DNA from: Clostridium aestuarii
Lineage (GTDB): Bacteria > Bacillota > Clostridia > Clostridiales > Clostridiaceae
Direction of reading: 5' to 3'
Assembly: GCF_026735135.1 (NCBI RefSeq)
Contig: NZ_JAPQER010000002.1
Span: 558,001 to 622,000 of the forward strand
DNA length: 64,000 bases
Shown here: positions 8,957 to 17,499 of the stretch, piece after piece
Position numbering within the stretch: position 1 is the stretch's first letter
Layout: every line of letters starts with the position of its first letter
Notes under the pieces: generated by a model
Seen by the model: the letters and a program-made list of their open reading frames with translations, nothing else
Told to the model about the DNA's origin: nothing
Databases searched by the model: none
Made by a program: the position numbers and the translations under genes

Positions 8957-9547
8957 ATGACTAACTATCTTTACCAACTAATATATAATATAACTGATTT
9001 TATAAATAATATTTTATTAATAGTAATTATATTATTATTTACAATAACTGTCTTTAAATTAATAAAAGCATTTATCATTTATCATAGAGAATATAATGAT
9101 ATTGAACGATTAAAAGAATGTAAAATTAACATAAAGGATTTAAATAATTTAACTCCTAAAGAATTCGAACAATGGTGTACTGCATATTTATCTAAACAAG
9201 GATATACTTATATCAATATGGATTCACTGAACGTTAATAATAGAAAAAATATTATATGTAAAAAAGGAAAAGAAACATATTGTGTTAAATGTAAAATATC
9301 TCCGCATTCATACGATATCAAACATATTCTTAATTTAGAAATCGCTCGTCAACTCATAGGTTCAATGGAGTACAATGGAATTTCAAATGGAATCATTATA
9401 ACTAGTGGTATAATTTCTTCAAAAGCTATTGATTATATTAATTCCCTTCCTAAGCCTTATTCTATTGAAATCATTGATGGAAGTCATCTAGTAAAAGATT
9501 ATAAAATTATATATAGTAATTTATTAACTTTGTATGATAAAAATTGA
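8957..9547 (+). CDS. Membrane-anchored Mrr-like protein, copy 2 (tandem paralogue)
   Basis: A 196-residue paralogue of the gene 18 bases upstream, with a membrane segment at about residues 15-38, then NLTPKEFEQWCTAYLSKQGY, a degenerate core (TYCVKCKIS where QxK is expected) and GIIITSGIISSKAIDYINSL leading to IEIIDGSHLV. Again the catalytic aspartate of the Mrr family is not visible; the equivalent stretch is NNRKNIIC. The two copies share the order of motifs but little sequence, so the duplication is old. They form one transcription unit closed by a terminator at 9574-9612. GGAGGT lies upstream of the ATG. Confidence 0.6.
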   Translation: MTNYLYQLIYNITDFINNILLIVIILLFTITVFKLIKAFIIYHREYNDIERLKECKINIKDLNNLTPKEFEQWCTAYLSKQGYTYINMDSLNVNNRKNIICKKGKETYCVKCKISPHSYDIKHILNLEIARQLIGSMEYNGISNGIIITSGIISSKAIDYINSLPKPYSIEIIDGSHLVKDYKIIYSNLLTLYDKN

Positions 9548-9573
9548 TATAGTAAATAAACCTGTAAATACTA

Positions 9574-9612
9574 AAAGCTCTGAAAAGTATATTGTATGCT
9601 TTTCAGAGCTTT
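9574..9612 (+). terminator. Intrinsic terminator after the Mrr-like pair
   Basis: A 14-bp stem (AAAGCTCTGAAAAG at 9574-9587 with CTTTTCAGAGCTTT at 9599-9612), followed by GATTTATTTC. Confidence 0.8.
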
Positions 9613-9649
9613 GATTTATTTCATATAAATTTTTATAAATACCATTTTA

Positions 9650-9679
9650 GGTATAATTTATAAAATAATGAACATACTA
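9650..9679 (+). promoter_or_regulatory. Sigma-G-like (forespore) promoter of the gerBCA operon
   Basis: GGTATA at 9650-9655 and CATACTA at 9673-9679, with 17 bases between. CATACTA is an exact match to the sigma-G -10 element; the -35 is a partial match to TGAATA. Germinant receptor operons are normally transcribed by sigma-G. The site lies just upstream of the GGAGGT at 9692. Confidence 0.6.
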
Positions 9680-9706
9680 GTTTTATATACTATAGGAGGT
9701 ATATAC

Positions 9707-10798
9707 ATGAATGAATCTCTCACGAGTAGACAAATTTTCTTTCTTATCTTTGGTGTAATTGTGGGTTATGGTGTTGTGAATATTGCTAAAACTGTTGCTG
9801 AAGCTGCTGGAAGTGGTGGATGGATTTCCTTAACAATTTCTACATTAATAGCAAGTATTATTACATATATAATCGTGTATATTGGATATGTGCATAAGAA
9901 TAAAACACTTTATGATTATAGTCAAATATTAGTAGGTAAAACTGTTACATCTATATTTATATTCATATACATTATATATTTTTTTTTAATTTTCGCTATG
10001 ATTACTAGAATATCCAGTGAGATAATTAGACTTACTATACTTATAAAGACACCTGTGTATGTAATATGTTTACTTTTCTTTTTAGTTACATATTATGCTG
10101 TAATAAAGGGTCTAAGAAATATTGCAAGAATTTGTGAATTGTATGGTATTATCATAATTTTTAGTGCTCTTATTATACATTTTCTTGTTTTTACACAAGG
10201 AACTTTAATTAACCTAAGGCCTTTTTTTAGAAATGGAGATATTGAAATGTATTTTAAATCTCTTGGCAAAACCTTATTCCCCTTTTTAGGAATGGAAGTA
10301 CTTACTTTTGTACCTATTCATGAAAAAAACACTAAAAAAGTATTTAGATATGCAATTTCAGCAATTATATTTGTAGGAATTATATATATAATTGTAGTAG
10401 AATCATGCATATCAGTGATGGGCGTAGATGATATTATACATTATAAAGATTCCTTAATAGCTACATTAAGAAGAATCTCTATTCCATACCTTCAATTTCT
10501 TAGAAGAGTTGATGGTATCGTTTTAACCATATGGATTATGTCTGTATTTTGTACAATTATCATATATGCATATGGGACTGTTTTCTATATAAGTAAACAT
10601 TCCAATATTCAATTTAATATTCTTACATTTATTATAATAACAGCAGCTTTTATTGTATCTCAATTTCCTAAAACTTTTGAAGAAATAGAAAAAGCACTCG
10701 AATATATTAGCTATTTAGGACTTTTTTGTGCAATAATAATACCCATAACATTACTAATTATTACAAAGGTGAAGAAATATGATAAAAAGATATCATAA
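9707..10798 (+). CDS. gerKB: Spore germination receptor B subunit (GerAB/GerKB family permease)
   Basis: A 363-residue integral membrane protein of the APC-like spore germination permease family, with about ten membrane segments. The N-terminus MNESLTSRQIFFLIFGVIVGYG is typical, with the conserved glycine-rich first helix. The ATG at 9707 is chosen because AGGAGGT precedes it and an upstream in-frame ATG at 9668 would fall inside the promoter -10. In the spore inner membrane, B subunits bind germinants within the A-B-C receptor. The gene overlaps the next (gerC) by 20 bases, implying coupled translation. The symbol indicates the family; which germinant it responds to is unknown. Confidence 0.9.
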   Translation: MNESLTSRQIFFLIFGVIVGYGVVNIAKTVAEAAGSGGWISLTISTLIASIITYIIVYIGYVHKNKTLYDYSQILVGKTVTSIFIFIYIIYFFLIFAMITRISSEIIRLTILIKTPVYVICLLFFLVTYYAVIKGLRNIARICELYGIIIIFSALIIHFLVFTQGTLINLRPFFRNGDIEMYFKSLGKTLFPFLGMEVLTFVPIHEKNTKKVFRYAISAIIFVGIIYIIVVESCISVMGVDDIIHYKDSLIATLRRISIPYLQFLRRVDGIVLTIWIMSVFCTIIIYAYGTVFYISKHSNIQFNILTFIIITAAFIVSQFPKTFEEIEKALEYISYLGLFCAIIIPITLLIITKVKKYDKKIS

Positions 10799-11918
10799 AT
10801 TACTTATAATCTTAATATTATTTTCCGTATTTTTAACAGGTTGTTGGGATTACCTAGACATTGACAAAAGAAGTATAGTCATCTCTATTGGAGTAGACAA
10901 AGTAAAAGATAATATTGAGTTTTCTGGAGAAGTAGCTAAACTTTTGCCTGAAATGGGTGAAAGAGGTGGTTCTCCTCAAGGAACAAACGTCTACACAGAT
11001 TTGTCTTATGGAAAAACCTTTGAAGAAGCTAGAATAGATTTTAATAGAAGACGTCCTCACCCAACGTTTTTGGGAGCAACAAGAGTAGTTGTTTTTGGTT
11101 CAAATTTAGCACAAGAAGGTATAGAACCCTATTTAAACAGAATAAACAAAACATATGATTATAGAAAAACTCTTCTTGCTGTAGTAAGTAGAGAACCACC
11201 AAATCAAATATTTGCAACTAGTATAGAAAATGATCTATCTGTAGGATTTTTAATAGAAAACACTGTGAATTTCTTGGCTAAAAATGGTTCTGCTCTATAT
11301 AAAACTATTGGAGAGATGCTTTCAGATATAGCACTAAATGAAGTAGGTTATGTTCTACCTTATATAGGCATAGACAAAAGAGATATAAAATACTTAGGAC
11401 TTGCTGTTATGAAGGATTCAAAATTAGTGGGAACAATCGACATTAAAGATAGTGATGGACTACTCTATCTTTTAGCAAAAAATCCTTTATTAACTGAAGT
11501 TATGACTAGTCCTAAGAATGAAGAAAATAAGATTTCTTTTAAAACATCTATTAAAAACAGAAAAATCAAAACAAAATATGTAAATAAAAAAATAGTAATA
11601 AATATAAGTTTAGATTTAAATGCCAGATTACGATATCAATATTTTATAGAACCCATAAGCAGCGGAGATATAAAACAATTGGAGACTATGATATCAAATA
11701 AAGTAAAAAAGGATATTGAAAATATTTTAGAGCGAACACAAGAAGATTATGAATGTGATATTTTAGGATTTGCAAGATATTTTAGAGCTGATAATTCCAC
11801 AGTTTATAAACAAATAAAATGGTCAGAAGAATATCCTAAAGCAGAAATTAATGTTAGTGTTAATACTAAAATTATAAATCAAAATTTATCCGATCCTAAT
11901 GCTGAAAAGAAAGAGTAA
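10779..11918 (+). CDS. gerKC: Spore germination receptor C subunit (GerAC-type lipoprotein)
   Basis: A 379-residue lipoprotein. The signal peptide ends in the lipobox LTGC (Cys22), followed by WDYLDIDKRSIVISIGVDK, which is the typical start of the Ger(x)C family. After lipidation it sits on the outer face of the spore inner membrane. The C-terminal half holds the conserved LRYQYFIEP region and the terminal beta/alpha repeat. The start overlaps the end of the B gene, with AGGTG seven bases upstream. Here the C gene precedes A, so the order is B-C-A. Confidence 0.92.
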   Translation: MIKRYHKLLIILILFSVFLTGCWDYLDIDKRSIVISIGVDKVKDNIEFSGEVAKLLPEMGERGGSPQGTNVYTDLSYGKTFEEARIDFNRRRPHPTFLGATRVVVFGSNLAQEGIEPYLNRINKTYDYRKTLLAVVSREPPNQIFATSIENDLSVGFLIENTVNFLAKNGSALYKTIGEMLSDIALNEVGYVLPYIGIDKRDIKYLGLAVMKDSKLVGTIDIKDSDGLLYLLAKNPLLTEVMTSPKNEENKISFKTSIKNRKIKTKYVNKKIVINISLDLNARLRYQYFIEPISSGDIKQLETMISNKVKKDIENILERTQEDYECDILGFARYFRADNSTVYKQIKWSEEYPKAEINVSVNTKIINQNLSDPNAEKKE

Positions 11919-11936
11919 ATATAGCGTGGTGATAAA

Positions 11937-13364
11937 ATGAGATATAAAAGTAACCTAATATATAAAATAAACGAAATTAAAAAAATTAATTCAGGAATAT
12001 CAATAAGAAAAATACTCAGTATGAACACTGAAGTCTACATTATATATATATCACAACTTACAGACAAAGAAAGACTCTCTAACGATATCATAAAACCTAT
12101 ATTACAATATAATAAGTCAATTGATGATATAGATTTAATTGCTAATTCTATAATTTATATAGATGATATTTCTATAGACAATGATGAAAATAAAGTTATA
12201 GATTATATTTTAAAAGGAAAATCAATTATTGTTACATCTAATGCTGAAGAATATATAATTGCAAATACTTTAAAAATAGCTAAAAGGAGTATAGAATCTC
12301 CACAAATTCAGAATGCATTAAAAAGTCCTAGAGATTCCTTTACTGAAAATTTTGAAACAAATTTATCCTTAATACGCTATAGAATAAAAGATTCCTCACT
12401 TGCAATTGATAATTTTACCATTGGTAAAAGAACCAAAACTAATGTTGCAGTAGTATATCTTACTGATGTTACAAATCCCAAATATGTTAACGAAGTCAAA
12501 AAAAAACTGAACAATATAAGCATAGATGGTATTATTGAATCAGGCTATATTCAAAAATTTATAAAAAATAATACTTTCGATATATTTCCTCAGGTTGGTA
12601 TTGTTGAAAGATCTGATGCAGCATGTGCATGTATATTAAAAGGAAAAGTTTGTATTATTGTTGAAGGTAGTAATTTAGCATTAATTCTACCTCAAACCTT
12701 TTTTGAATTTTTAGATTCTGGTGATGACCATTATGATAATATATTTTTGGCAATACTTTCAAAATCTTTAAGAATATTTACTTTTATGACCTCACTAACA
12801 CTATCCGCGTTATATGTTACAATAGTTGGTTTTCATCCTGATATTCTTCCAGAACAGTACATTTTAATTTTAGCTACCTCAAGAGCCCCCGTTCCGGTTA
12901 ATGCATTATTAGAAATTACACTTATGGAAATAGTATCAGAAATACTAAGAGAAGCCAGCATAAGACTCCCGAAGCAAATTGGTGCTGCTATAGGTATTGT
13001 TGGTACTATTGTTATTGGTCAGGCAGCAGTAACTGCTGGTCTTGTTAGTCCTCTTACAGTCATTATTATATCTTTGTCTACAATGACTTCGTTTGTAACT
13101 CCTGATTACACAATTATGCATCCTGTGCGTATACTAAAATTTATGCTAATTTTTATAAGTGGTACATTGGGTTTATTTGGATTTACCATAGGAATGACTT
13201 TTATCGCAATTAATTTAGTTTCAACTACAAGTATGGGAGTACCATACGCTAGCCCTATTGCTCCATTAAGTATTAAAGATCTGAAGGATTACATTTTAAG
13301 TGATATTACTTTGTCTAAAAAGAGACCTAGATTTTTGAGTCCTAGAGATAAAAAAAGGCAGTAA
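11937..13364 (+). CDS. gerKA: Spore germination receptor A subunit (GerAA family)
   Basis: A 475-residue GerA-family protein. The N-terminal half (about 1-280) is the soluble ligand-sensing domain, including SIDGIIESGYIQKFI and the PQVGIVERSDAA segment. The C-terminal half has five or six membrane helices with the conserved EILREASIRLPKQIG and GQAAVTAGLVSP motifs. A subunits assemble into a pentameric ion channel in spores. It closes the gerBCA operon. A GGTGATAAA sequence precedes the ATG. The length is normal for the family. Confidence 0.93.
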   Translation: MRYKSNLIYKINEIKKINSGISIRKILSMNTEVYIIYISQLTDKERLSNDIIKPILQYNKSIDDIDLIANSIIYIDDISIDNDENKVIDYILKGKSIIVTSNAEEYIIANTLKIAKRSIESPQIQNALKSPRDSFTENFETNLSLIRYRIKDSSLAIDNFTIGKRTKTNVAVVYLTDVTNPKYVNEVKKKLNNISIDGIIESGYIQKFIKNNTFDIFPQVGIVERSDAACACILKGKVCIIVEGSNLALILPQTFFEFLDSGDDHYDNIFLAILSKSLRIFTFMTSLTLSALYVTIVGFHPDILPEQYILILATSRAPVPVNALLEITLMEIVSEILREASIRLPKQIGAAIGIVGTIVIGQAAVTAGLVSPLTVIIISLSTMTSFVTPDYTIMHPVRILKFMLIFISGTLGLFGFTIGMTFIAINLVSTTSMGVPYASPIAPLSIKDLKDYILSDITLSKKRPRFLSPRDKKRQ

Positions 13365-13427
13365 GGACTTTTTTCACTCTGAAACTTAACTGTTCTTATT
13401 TGTTATATAATACGCTAAGCTAAAATC

Positions 13428-13475
13428 AAAAAACAAGAATAACCATATATGCTTTTTAGATTACTCTTGTTTTTT
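13428..13475 (+). terminator. Intrinsic terminator of the gerBCA operon
   Basis: A 15-bp stem with one mismatch (13428-13442 with 13461-13475) that ends in CTCTTGTTTTTTAATATTT. Confidence 0.85.
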
Positions 13476-13565
13476 AATATTTATTACCATACTCTATAAT
13501 ATTCACAACTATACCTAATTGAACCATAAAAATTATTATATACATATACTAATTTTCAAAAAACC

Positions 13566-13599
13566 AAACTCCAATTTATCTATAGTCTATTAGAAGTTT
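13566..13599 (-). terminator. Probable terminator of the FxLYD-type protein gene
   Basis: AAACTCCAAT (13566-13575) pairs with ATTAGAAGTTT (13589-13599) with one bulge; the minus strand continues GGTTTTTTG. It touches the stop codon of the gene. Confidence 0.55.
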
Positions 13600-14054
13600 T
13601 ATTTAATATTATCTGCTTCTATTTTTACTGACTTTAATTTAAAGCTTGCTACTTTTTCAGCATTCATAACATCACCTTTAAAATCTATTGTTCCACCATT
13701 TTTAATTTTTTGCGTATAAACATCTGTATTATATTTTAATACATTTCCATCTTTATCCAAAGTTTCATATTCTAATGTTACTGAATCTAAATCCACACCA
13801 GTAGCATTAGTTATTTTACCAACTATTTCTTTTCCACCATATTCACCATCAATCATTTTTACATTTTTAATATCAACTAAAGTTGATTTTTGAAAATGCG
13901 CAGGCATATTAGCTGAAGCCTTCTCCATTCTAGTAACTATTTTTTCTAATCTTTGCATAACTCCTGTATCCGCTGTAGCCACATTAACTGCTCCAAAAGC
14001 TAGATTAACACCTATTAACCCACAAATAACAATTTTTTTAATATGTTTTTTCAT
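13599..14054 (-). CDS. Secreted protein with FxLYD-like domain
   Basis: A 151-residue protein with a clear signal peptide (MKKHIKKIVICGLIGVNLA, cleavage near ATA-DTG). The mature part begins with a short amphipathic helix (GVMQRLEKIVTRMEKAS), then an all-beta region with EIVGKITNATGVDLDSVTLEYETLD, which fits the FxLYD/DUF3426-like family of immunoglobulin-like extracellular domains that describe how conserved 'V-G-x-V-x-N' strands run. It has no cysteine, so it is secreted rather than lipid-anchored. AAGGATG precedes the ATG. It is monocistronic. Function unknown. Confidence 0.65.
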   Translation of the reverse strand: MKKHIKKIVICGLIGVNLAFGAVNVATADTGVMQRLEKIVTRMEKASANMPAHFQKSTLVDIKNVKMIDGEYGGKEIVGKITNATGVDLDSVTLEYETLDKDGNVLKYNTDVYTQKIKNGGTIDFKGDVMNAEKVASFKLKSVKIEADNIK

Positions 14055-14173
14055 TTTACATCCTTCTTTCTATGCTTACTTATAATTACATTTTAGTAAC
14101 TTAATTCTCATTTGTCAATAATTATAAATTTTGTTATACAAAAACCATTTAAAATGTATTTTTATCTTAATAT

Positions 14174-16150
14174 CTAAAAAAAAGATTTTTTTTCTTTCTT
14201 TTTTAGCTTCTTTTTATGTTTTACAATCATTACAACTACAAAAGCAACTACACTACCAAAGATTGTAACAATAGCATAAACCCCTAATGCAATATTGTTG
14301 GGGTGGCTAAATAAAGCATGTATACTTTTATCTTTATTAACAATTTTTCTGCCTTGAACTTTATTATAATATTGCGGAACATTTGAAATTCCTTCCACTT
14401 TATCAAAAGATTTAATATATTCAGCAATTGCTTTCCATTCTTTTACTTCTTTATTGCGTCCATTAACAGTGTCAGTAATAATCTGAGCTTCAAAATCAGT
14501 AATAGATGTACCGTCTTTAGTTTTAGGAACAATTGATAAAAGTCCAAAAGACTTTTCACCTACAATCGAAAGCATTTGAGCAGAATATAAACCTACAACA
14601 ACACGATACAGTTTTGTATCATTTATCTCTTCATATGTACCATCTAGTTTTTGTAATATAGCATTTGTAACTCTATTAAAAATCATTCTATTCGGATTAA
14701 ATGTATAGCTAATACCAGACATATAAAGCTGTGCATTACTCATCATTGGAGTAATAGATGCATCCACTTCACAAGCTGTTTTTAATTCCTTACCTGTTAG
14801 ATAAGCTGAAATCAGAGGATAACCTGTAATACCATCTTTACCTATTCCTAACGAACTTACAGTAAACACATCTGATACAGTTATATCCCCTTTTACAAAT
14901 GAACCTCTTATTGTACCCGATGGTACAATAGCAACTGAAATCGGATTATAATTTGGACCTTCTGCTTTTTTTACAGCATATATATAAGCATCACTAATAA
15001 GATTACCTAAGGGTTCTTCTCCATGTTTATTCCCTATTTGAGATGAAGCTACAAAATTAAAATCTGTTTTTGCTAACACTTCATCAAATTTCATTCCAAA
15101 ATTATTTAGATATTTTTGCTGCACTATGTTTTTGAAATCTTTTATACTATTAAAAATATTCTTATCCGCTTCTAAACTAGAATCTATTTGCTTAAGATTA
15201 TAGCTATCCAATTCCCAACCTTTTTTTATGTTTTTTGAAATTTTTATAACACCTAAGTTCTCACTATATTCTCCACATGAACCTATTATGGTATTACCAA
15301 CTACAATAGGTTTATTTAACTTTGAGTGAGTATGTCCACTTATTATTACATTAATTTCCGGAACTTTTTTTGCTAATATTTCATCTTCAGATTTTGACTT
15401 ATCTTTATCTATACCAGAATGTGATAAACAAATAATAAGGTCTACTTTCTCTTTTTCTTTTAATATTTGCACCATTCTCTTCGCATTTTTAACAGCATCA
15501 GTAAACTTAACCTCCGACATAGGTGCATTAGAAGCTGCATCTTTTCCCATTAAACCAAAAACGCCTATTTTTATACCACTACGTTCTATTACGGTATAAT
15601 CTTTTACCCCATACACTTTCATAGCTTGTTTCAAATCTGAAAGTGTTTTAGTTAAATTTCCATTCTTGTCTATTGGAAATTCCATATTAGCCTGTACAAT
15701 TTGTGGTAACTTGTCTCCACTTTTAATTGCAGCATTTAAACTTTTAGTCAAGCCTGTAGCTCTAAAATCAAATTCATGATTTCCCAAAGTTGTCACATCA
15801 TAACCCATTTTTCCTAATAATCTAAGCTCTGGTGCATCACTTGCATATACAGACTGTAAAAGCGTTCCCATAGAAAAATCCCCTGCATCAATTAATATTG
15901 AATTTGGACTTTTTTTCTCTTCTTCATTTATAGCACTTTGGAGTCGTGCATATCCTCCTAATTGCAAAACTTTTTCATTTTGTTTAACCTTAAAAGGAAG
16001 AAAATGATCGTGCATATCATGAGTAAACAGTATAGTCATAGTTTTAGTATGTTCTTCTGCAAAAACTTTAATCATATTAAATGGTTGCATCATCGTAATT
16101 ATAAGTCCTATACAAACTATTCTCAGGATTTTATTAAGATTCTCTTTCAA
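14174..16150 (-). CDS. Membrane-anchored 5'-nucleotidase / 2',3'-cyclic phosphodiesterase family protein
   Basis: A 658-residue extracellular metallophosphoesterase. It has an N-terminal signal segment (about residues 8-30), then the calcineurin-like domain with ILFTHDMHDHF, GDFSMG, LGNHEFDF and SGHTHSK metal-binding motifs (about 35-280), then the 5'-nucleotidase C-terminal substrate domain (about 350-590). A C-terminal membrane helix (YAIVTIFGSVVAFVVVMIV) followed by a lysine-rich tail anchors it to the cell surface. Note that the first motif reads D-M-H-D-H where the family usually has T-N-D-x-H; the metal ligands Asp and His are kept. It likely scavenges nucleosides and phosphate outside the cell. 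Monocistronic. Confidence 0.88.
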   Translation of the reverse strand: MKENLNKILRIVCIGLIITMMQPFNMIKVFAEEHTKTMTILFTHDMHDHFLPFKVKQNEKVLQLGGYARLQSAINEEEKKSPNSILIDAGDFSMGTLLQSVYASDAPELRLLGKMGYDVTTLGNHEFDFRATGLTKSLNAAIKSGDKLPQIVQANMEFPIDKNGNLTKTLSDLKQAMKVYGVKDYTVIERSGIKIGVFGLMGKDAASNAPMSEVKFTDAVKNAKRMVQILKEKEKVDLIICLSHSGIDKDKSKSEDEILAKKVPEINVIISGHTHSKLNKPIVVGNTIIGSCGEYSENLGVIKISKNIKKGWELDSYNLKQIDSSLEADKNIFNSIKDFKNIVQQKYLNNFGMKFDEVLAKTDFNFVASSQIGNKHGEEPLGNLISDAYIYAVKKAEGPNYNPISVAIVPSGTIRGSFVKGDITVSDVFTVSSLGIGKDGITGYPLISAYLTGKELKTACEVDASITPMMSNAQLYMSGISYTFNPNRMIFNRVTNAILQKLDGTYEEINDTKLYRVVVGLYSAQMLSIVGEKSFGLLSIVPKTKDGTSITDFEAQIITDTVNGRNKEVKEWKAIAEYIKSFDKVEGISNVPQYYNKVQGRKIVNKDKSIHALFSHPNNIALGVYAIVTIFGSVVAFVVVMIVKHKKKLKKKEKKSFF

Positions 16151-16207
16151 TTTTATACCTCCAATTATAGTCTTCTTCTAAAAGAGCTTGAAATATATTC
16201 AATTTAT

Positions 16208-16714
16208 TTAACTCATCTCTTTATTCAATTCTACATACCTATTATTTTCTTCACTCCAAATATACGCTCCTTCTTTCACCACTATGATACCACCATTTTC
16301 ACCATTCCAAGCATACATTTGTCTATCTTTATGTGGTGTTTCTTCGCTAATACAATCTTCATTTATTTCTTCTTCTACATCTAATATACTAGCTAATTTT
16401 GTATCTTTATAAGGTTCACTCATTAATCCTATTAGGCATTTCTCCCCTTCACTAGACCAATCATCTATGCATATATAACATAATTGTGATGTATACCTTC
16501 CTGATATTGAAATTGGAACATTATCTTGAATTTTAATAGTATAATATAATTCAATTTCATCATTTTCAACTATATAATAATATCCATGCATATCATAAAT
16601 ATTTCCTTTATAAAAAGTATAGTCATTATCTAATATTTTTATTGTTATATTTTTTAATATAATAACCTTAGCATCTTCATTATTAATCACATATTCTCCT
16701 AAAACATTACTCAC
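16208..16714 (-). CDS. Uncharacterised protein
   Basis: A 168-residue soluble, acidic protein that I do not recognise. It is rich in beta-strand-like stretches (KVIILKNITIKIL, GYYYIVENDEIELYYTI, GIIVVKEGAYIW) and could be a small beta-sandwich or beta-propeller-like domain. The GTG at 16714 is chosen because AGGAGAG lies 11 bases upstream; the longer frame from an ATG at 16774 has no ribosome binding site of similar quality. No signal peptide or membrane segment in this version. It sits alone between the nucleotidase and yjdM genes; no functional hint from context. Confidence 0.6.
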   Translation of the reverse strand: MSNVLGEYVINNEDAKVIILKNITIKILDNDYTFYKGNIYDMHGYYYIVENDEIELYYTIKIQDNVPISISGRYTSQLCYICIDDWSSEGEKCLIGLMSEPYKDTKLASILDVEEEINEDCISEETPHKDRQMYAWNGENGGIIVVKEGAYIWSEENNRYVELNKEMS

Positions 16715-16846
16715 TTTAGTCTTCTCTCCTTTTTTATAAATCTTTAAATATAATATCATACCCACATTTATCATTCATGTAAATAATCTTGAATTTCTTC
16801 TTAACACTATTTTTGCTTCTGTTTAGAAAAATTGAACTACATAAAA

Positions 16847-16869
16847 GAGCTAGGCTTAATGCCTAGCTC
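16847..16869 (-). terminator. Intrinsic terminator of yjdM
   Basis: GAGCTAGGC (16847-16855) pairs perfectly with GCCTAGCTC (16861-16869) around a five-base loop; the minus strand continues TTTTATG. Confidence 0.8.
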
Positions 16870-16882
16870 AATCTATACTTAG

Positions 16883-17224
16883 TTATACCTTTTTAACAAA
16901 TTGAGATTTTAATTTCATAGCTCCAAATCCATCAATTTTGCAATCAATATCATGATCTCCATCAACCAAACGTATATTTTTTACTTTTGTACCTATTTTT
17001 ATGACTAATGAACTTCCCTTTACTTTAAGATCTTTGATTATTGTTACAGCATCACCATCATTTAAGATATTTCCATTTGCATCTTTGATAATCTTTTTGT
17101 CTTCACTATTTTCAGTTTCTAATTCTAAATTCCACTCATGAGCACATTCTGGGCAAACAAAAAGACTTCCATCTTCATAAGTATATTCTGAATTACATTT
17201 TGGACAATTTGGTAAATCCATCAT
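16883..17224 (-). CDS. yjdM: YjdM/PhnA family zinc-ribbon protein
   Basis: A 113-residue protein with an N-terminal zinc ribbon ([13 protein letters not shown] then CPECAHEW) and the C-terminal KOW/SH3-like PhnA domain with [20 protein letters not shown]. The family was once named alkylphosphonate-uptake PhnA, but it is not linked to phosphonate use here and its role is unclear. GGAGG lies ten bases upstream of the start; two ATG codons are adjacent. Monocistronic with its own terminator. Confidence 0.92.
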   Translation of the reverse strand: MMDLPNCPKCNSEYTYEDGSLFVCPECAHEWNLELETENSEDKKIIKDANGNILNDGDAVTIIKDLKVKGSSLVIKIGTKVKNIRLVDGDHDIDCKIDGFGAMKLKSQFVKKV

Positions 17225-17379
17225 AATTTCATTTCCTCCATTCGTTATTGTTAATTCTAATATATAAAAGTTATTTTCAATTTCGCTTTTACAACTTCAT
17301 AAGAATAGCAATTACGAACTTGAAATTCACAAAAAATATATAGGTAATTCCTTATAGACTTATATACTATCATAGTCTT

Positions 17380-17495
17380 TTCATATTGACAAACCATTCT
17401 CCAAATTCTTGAAGTTACTCATCAAAATTCATAGCCAACTTATCTAATTCCTCGTTTGCTTATCAGGAAAACGTTTATTGAGCTCTATGCAATCT
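17380..17495 (-). pseudogene. Possible remnant of a small soluble protein gene
   Basis: On the minus strand two short open segments in different frames read like one protein tail: KKDCIELNKRFPDKQT, then, after a frame change, EELDKLAMNFDE, an in-frame TAA, and LQEFGEWFVNMKRL ending at a stop. Codon use looks coding-like, but there is no start or family match I can name. It follows the methionine aminopeptidase stop closely. The rest of 17225-17499 shows nothing I recognise. Confidence 0.3.
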
Positions 17496-17499
17496 TTTT

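Noticed and set aside
9668-9706. Longer N-terminus for the germination B gene from the ATG at 9668
   Set aside because: That ATG lies in the promoter region, before the sigma-G-like -10, and has no ribosome binding site; the ATG at 9707 has AGGAGGT.
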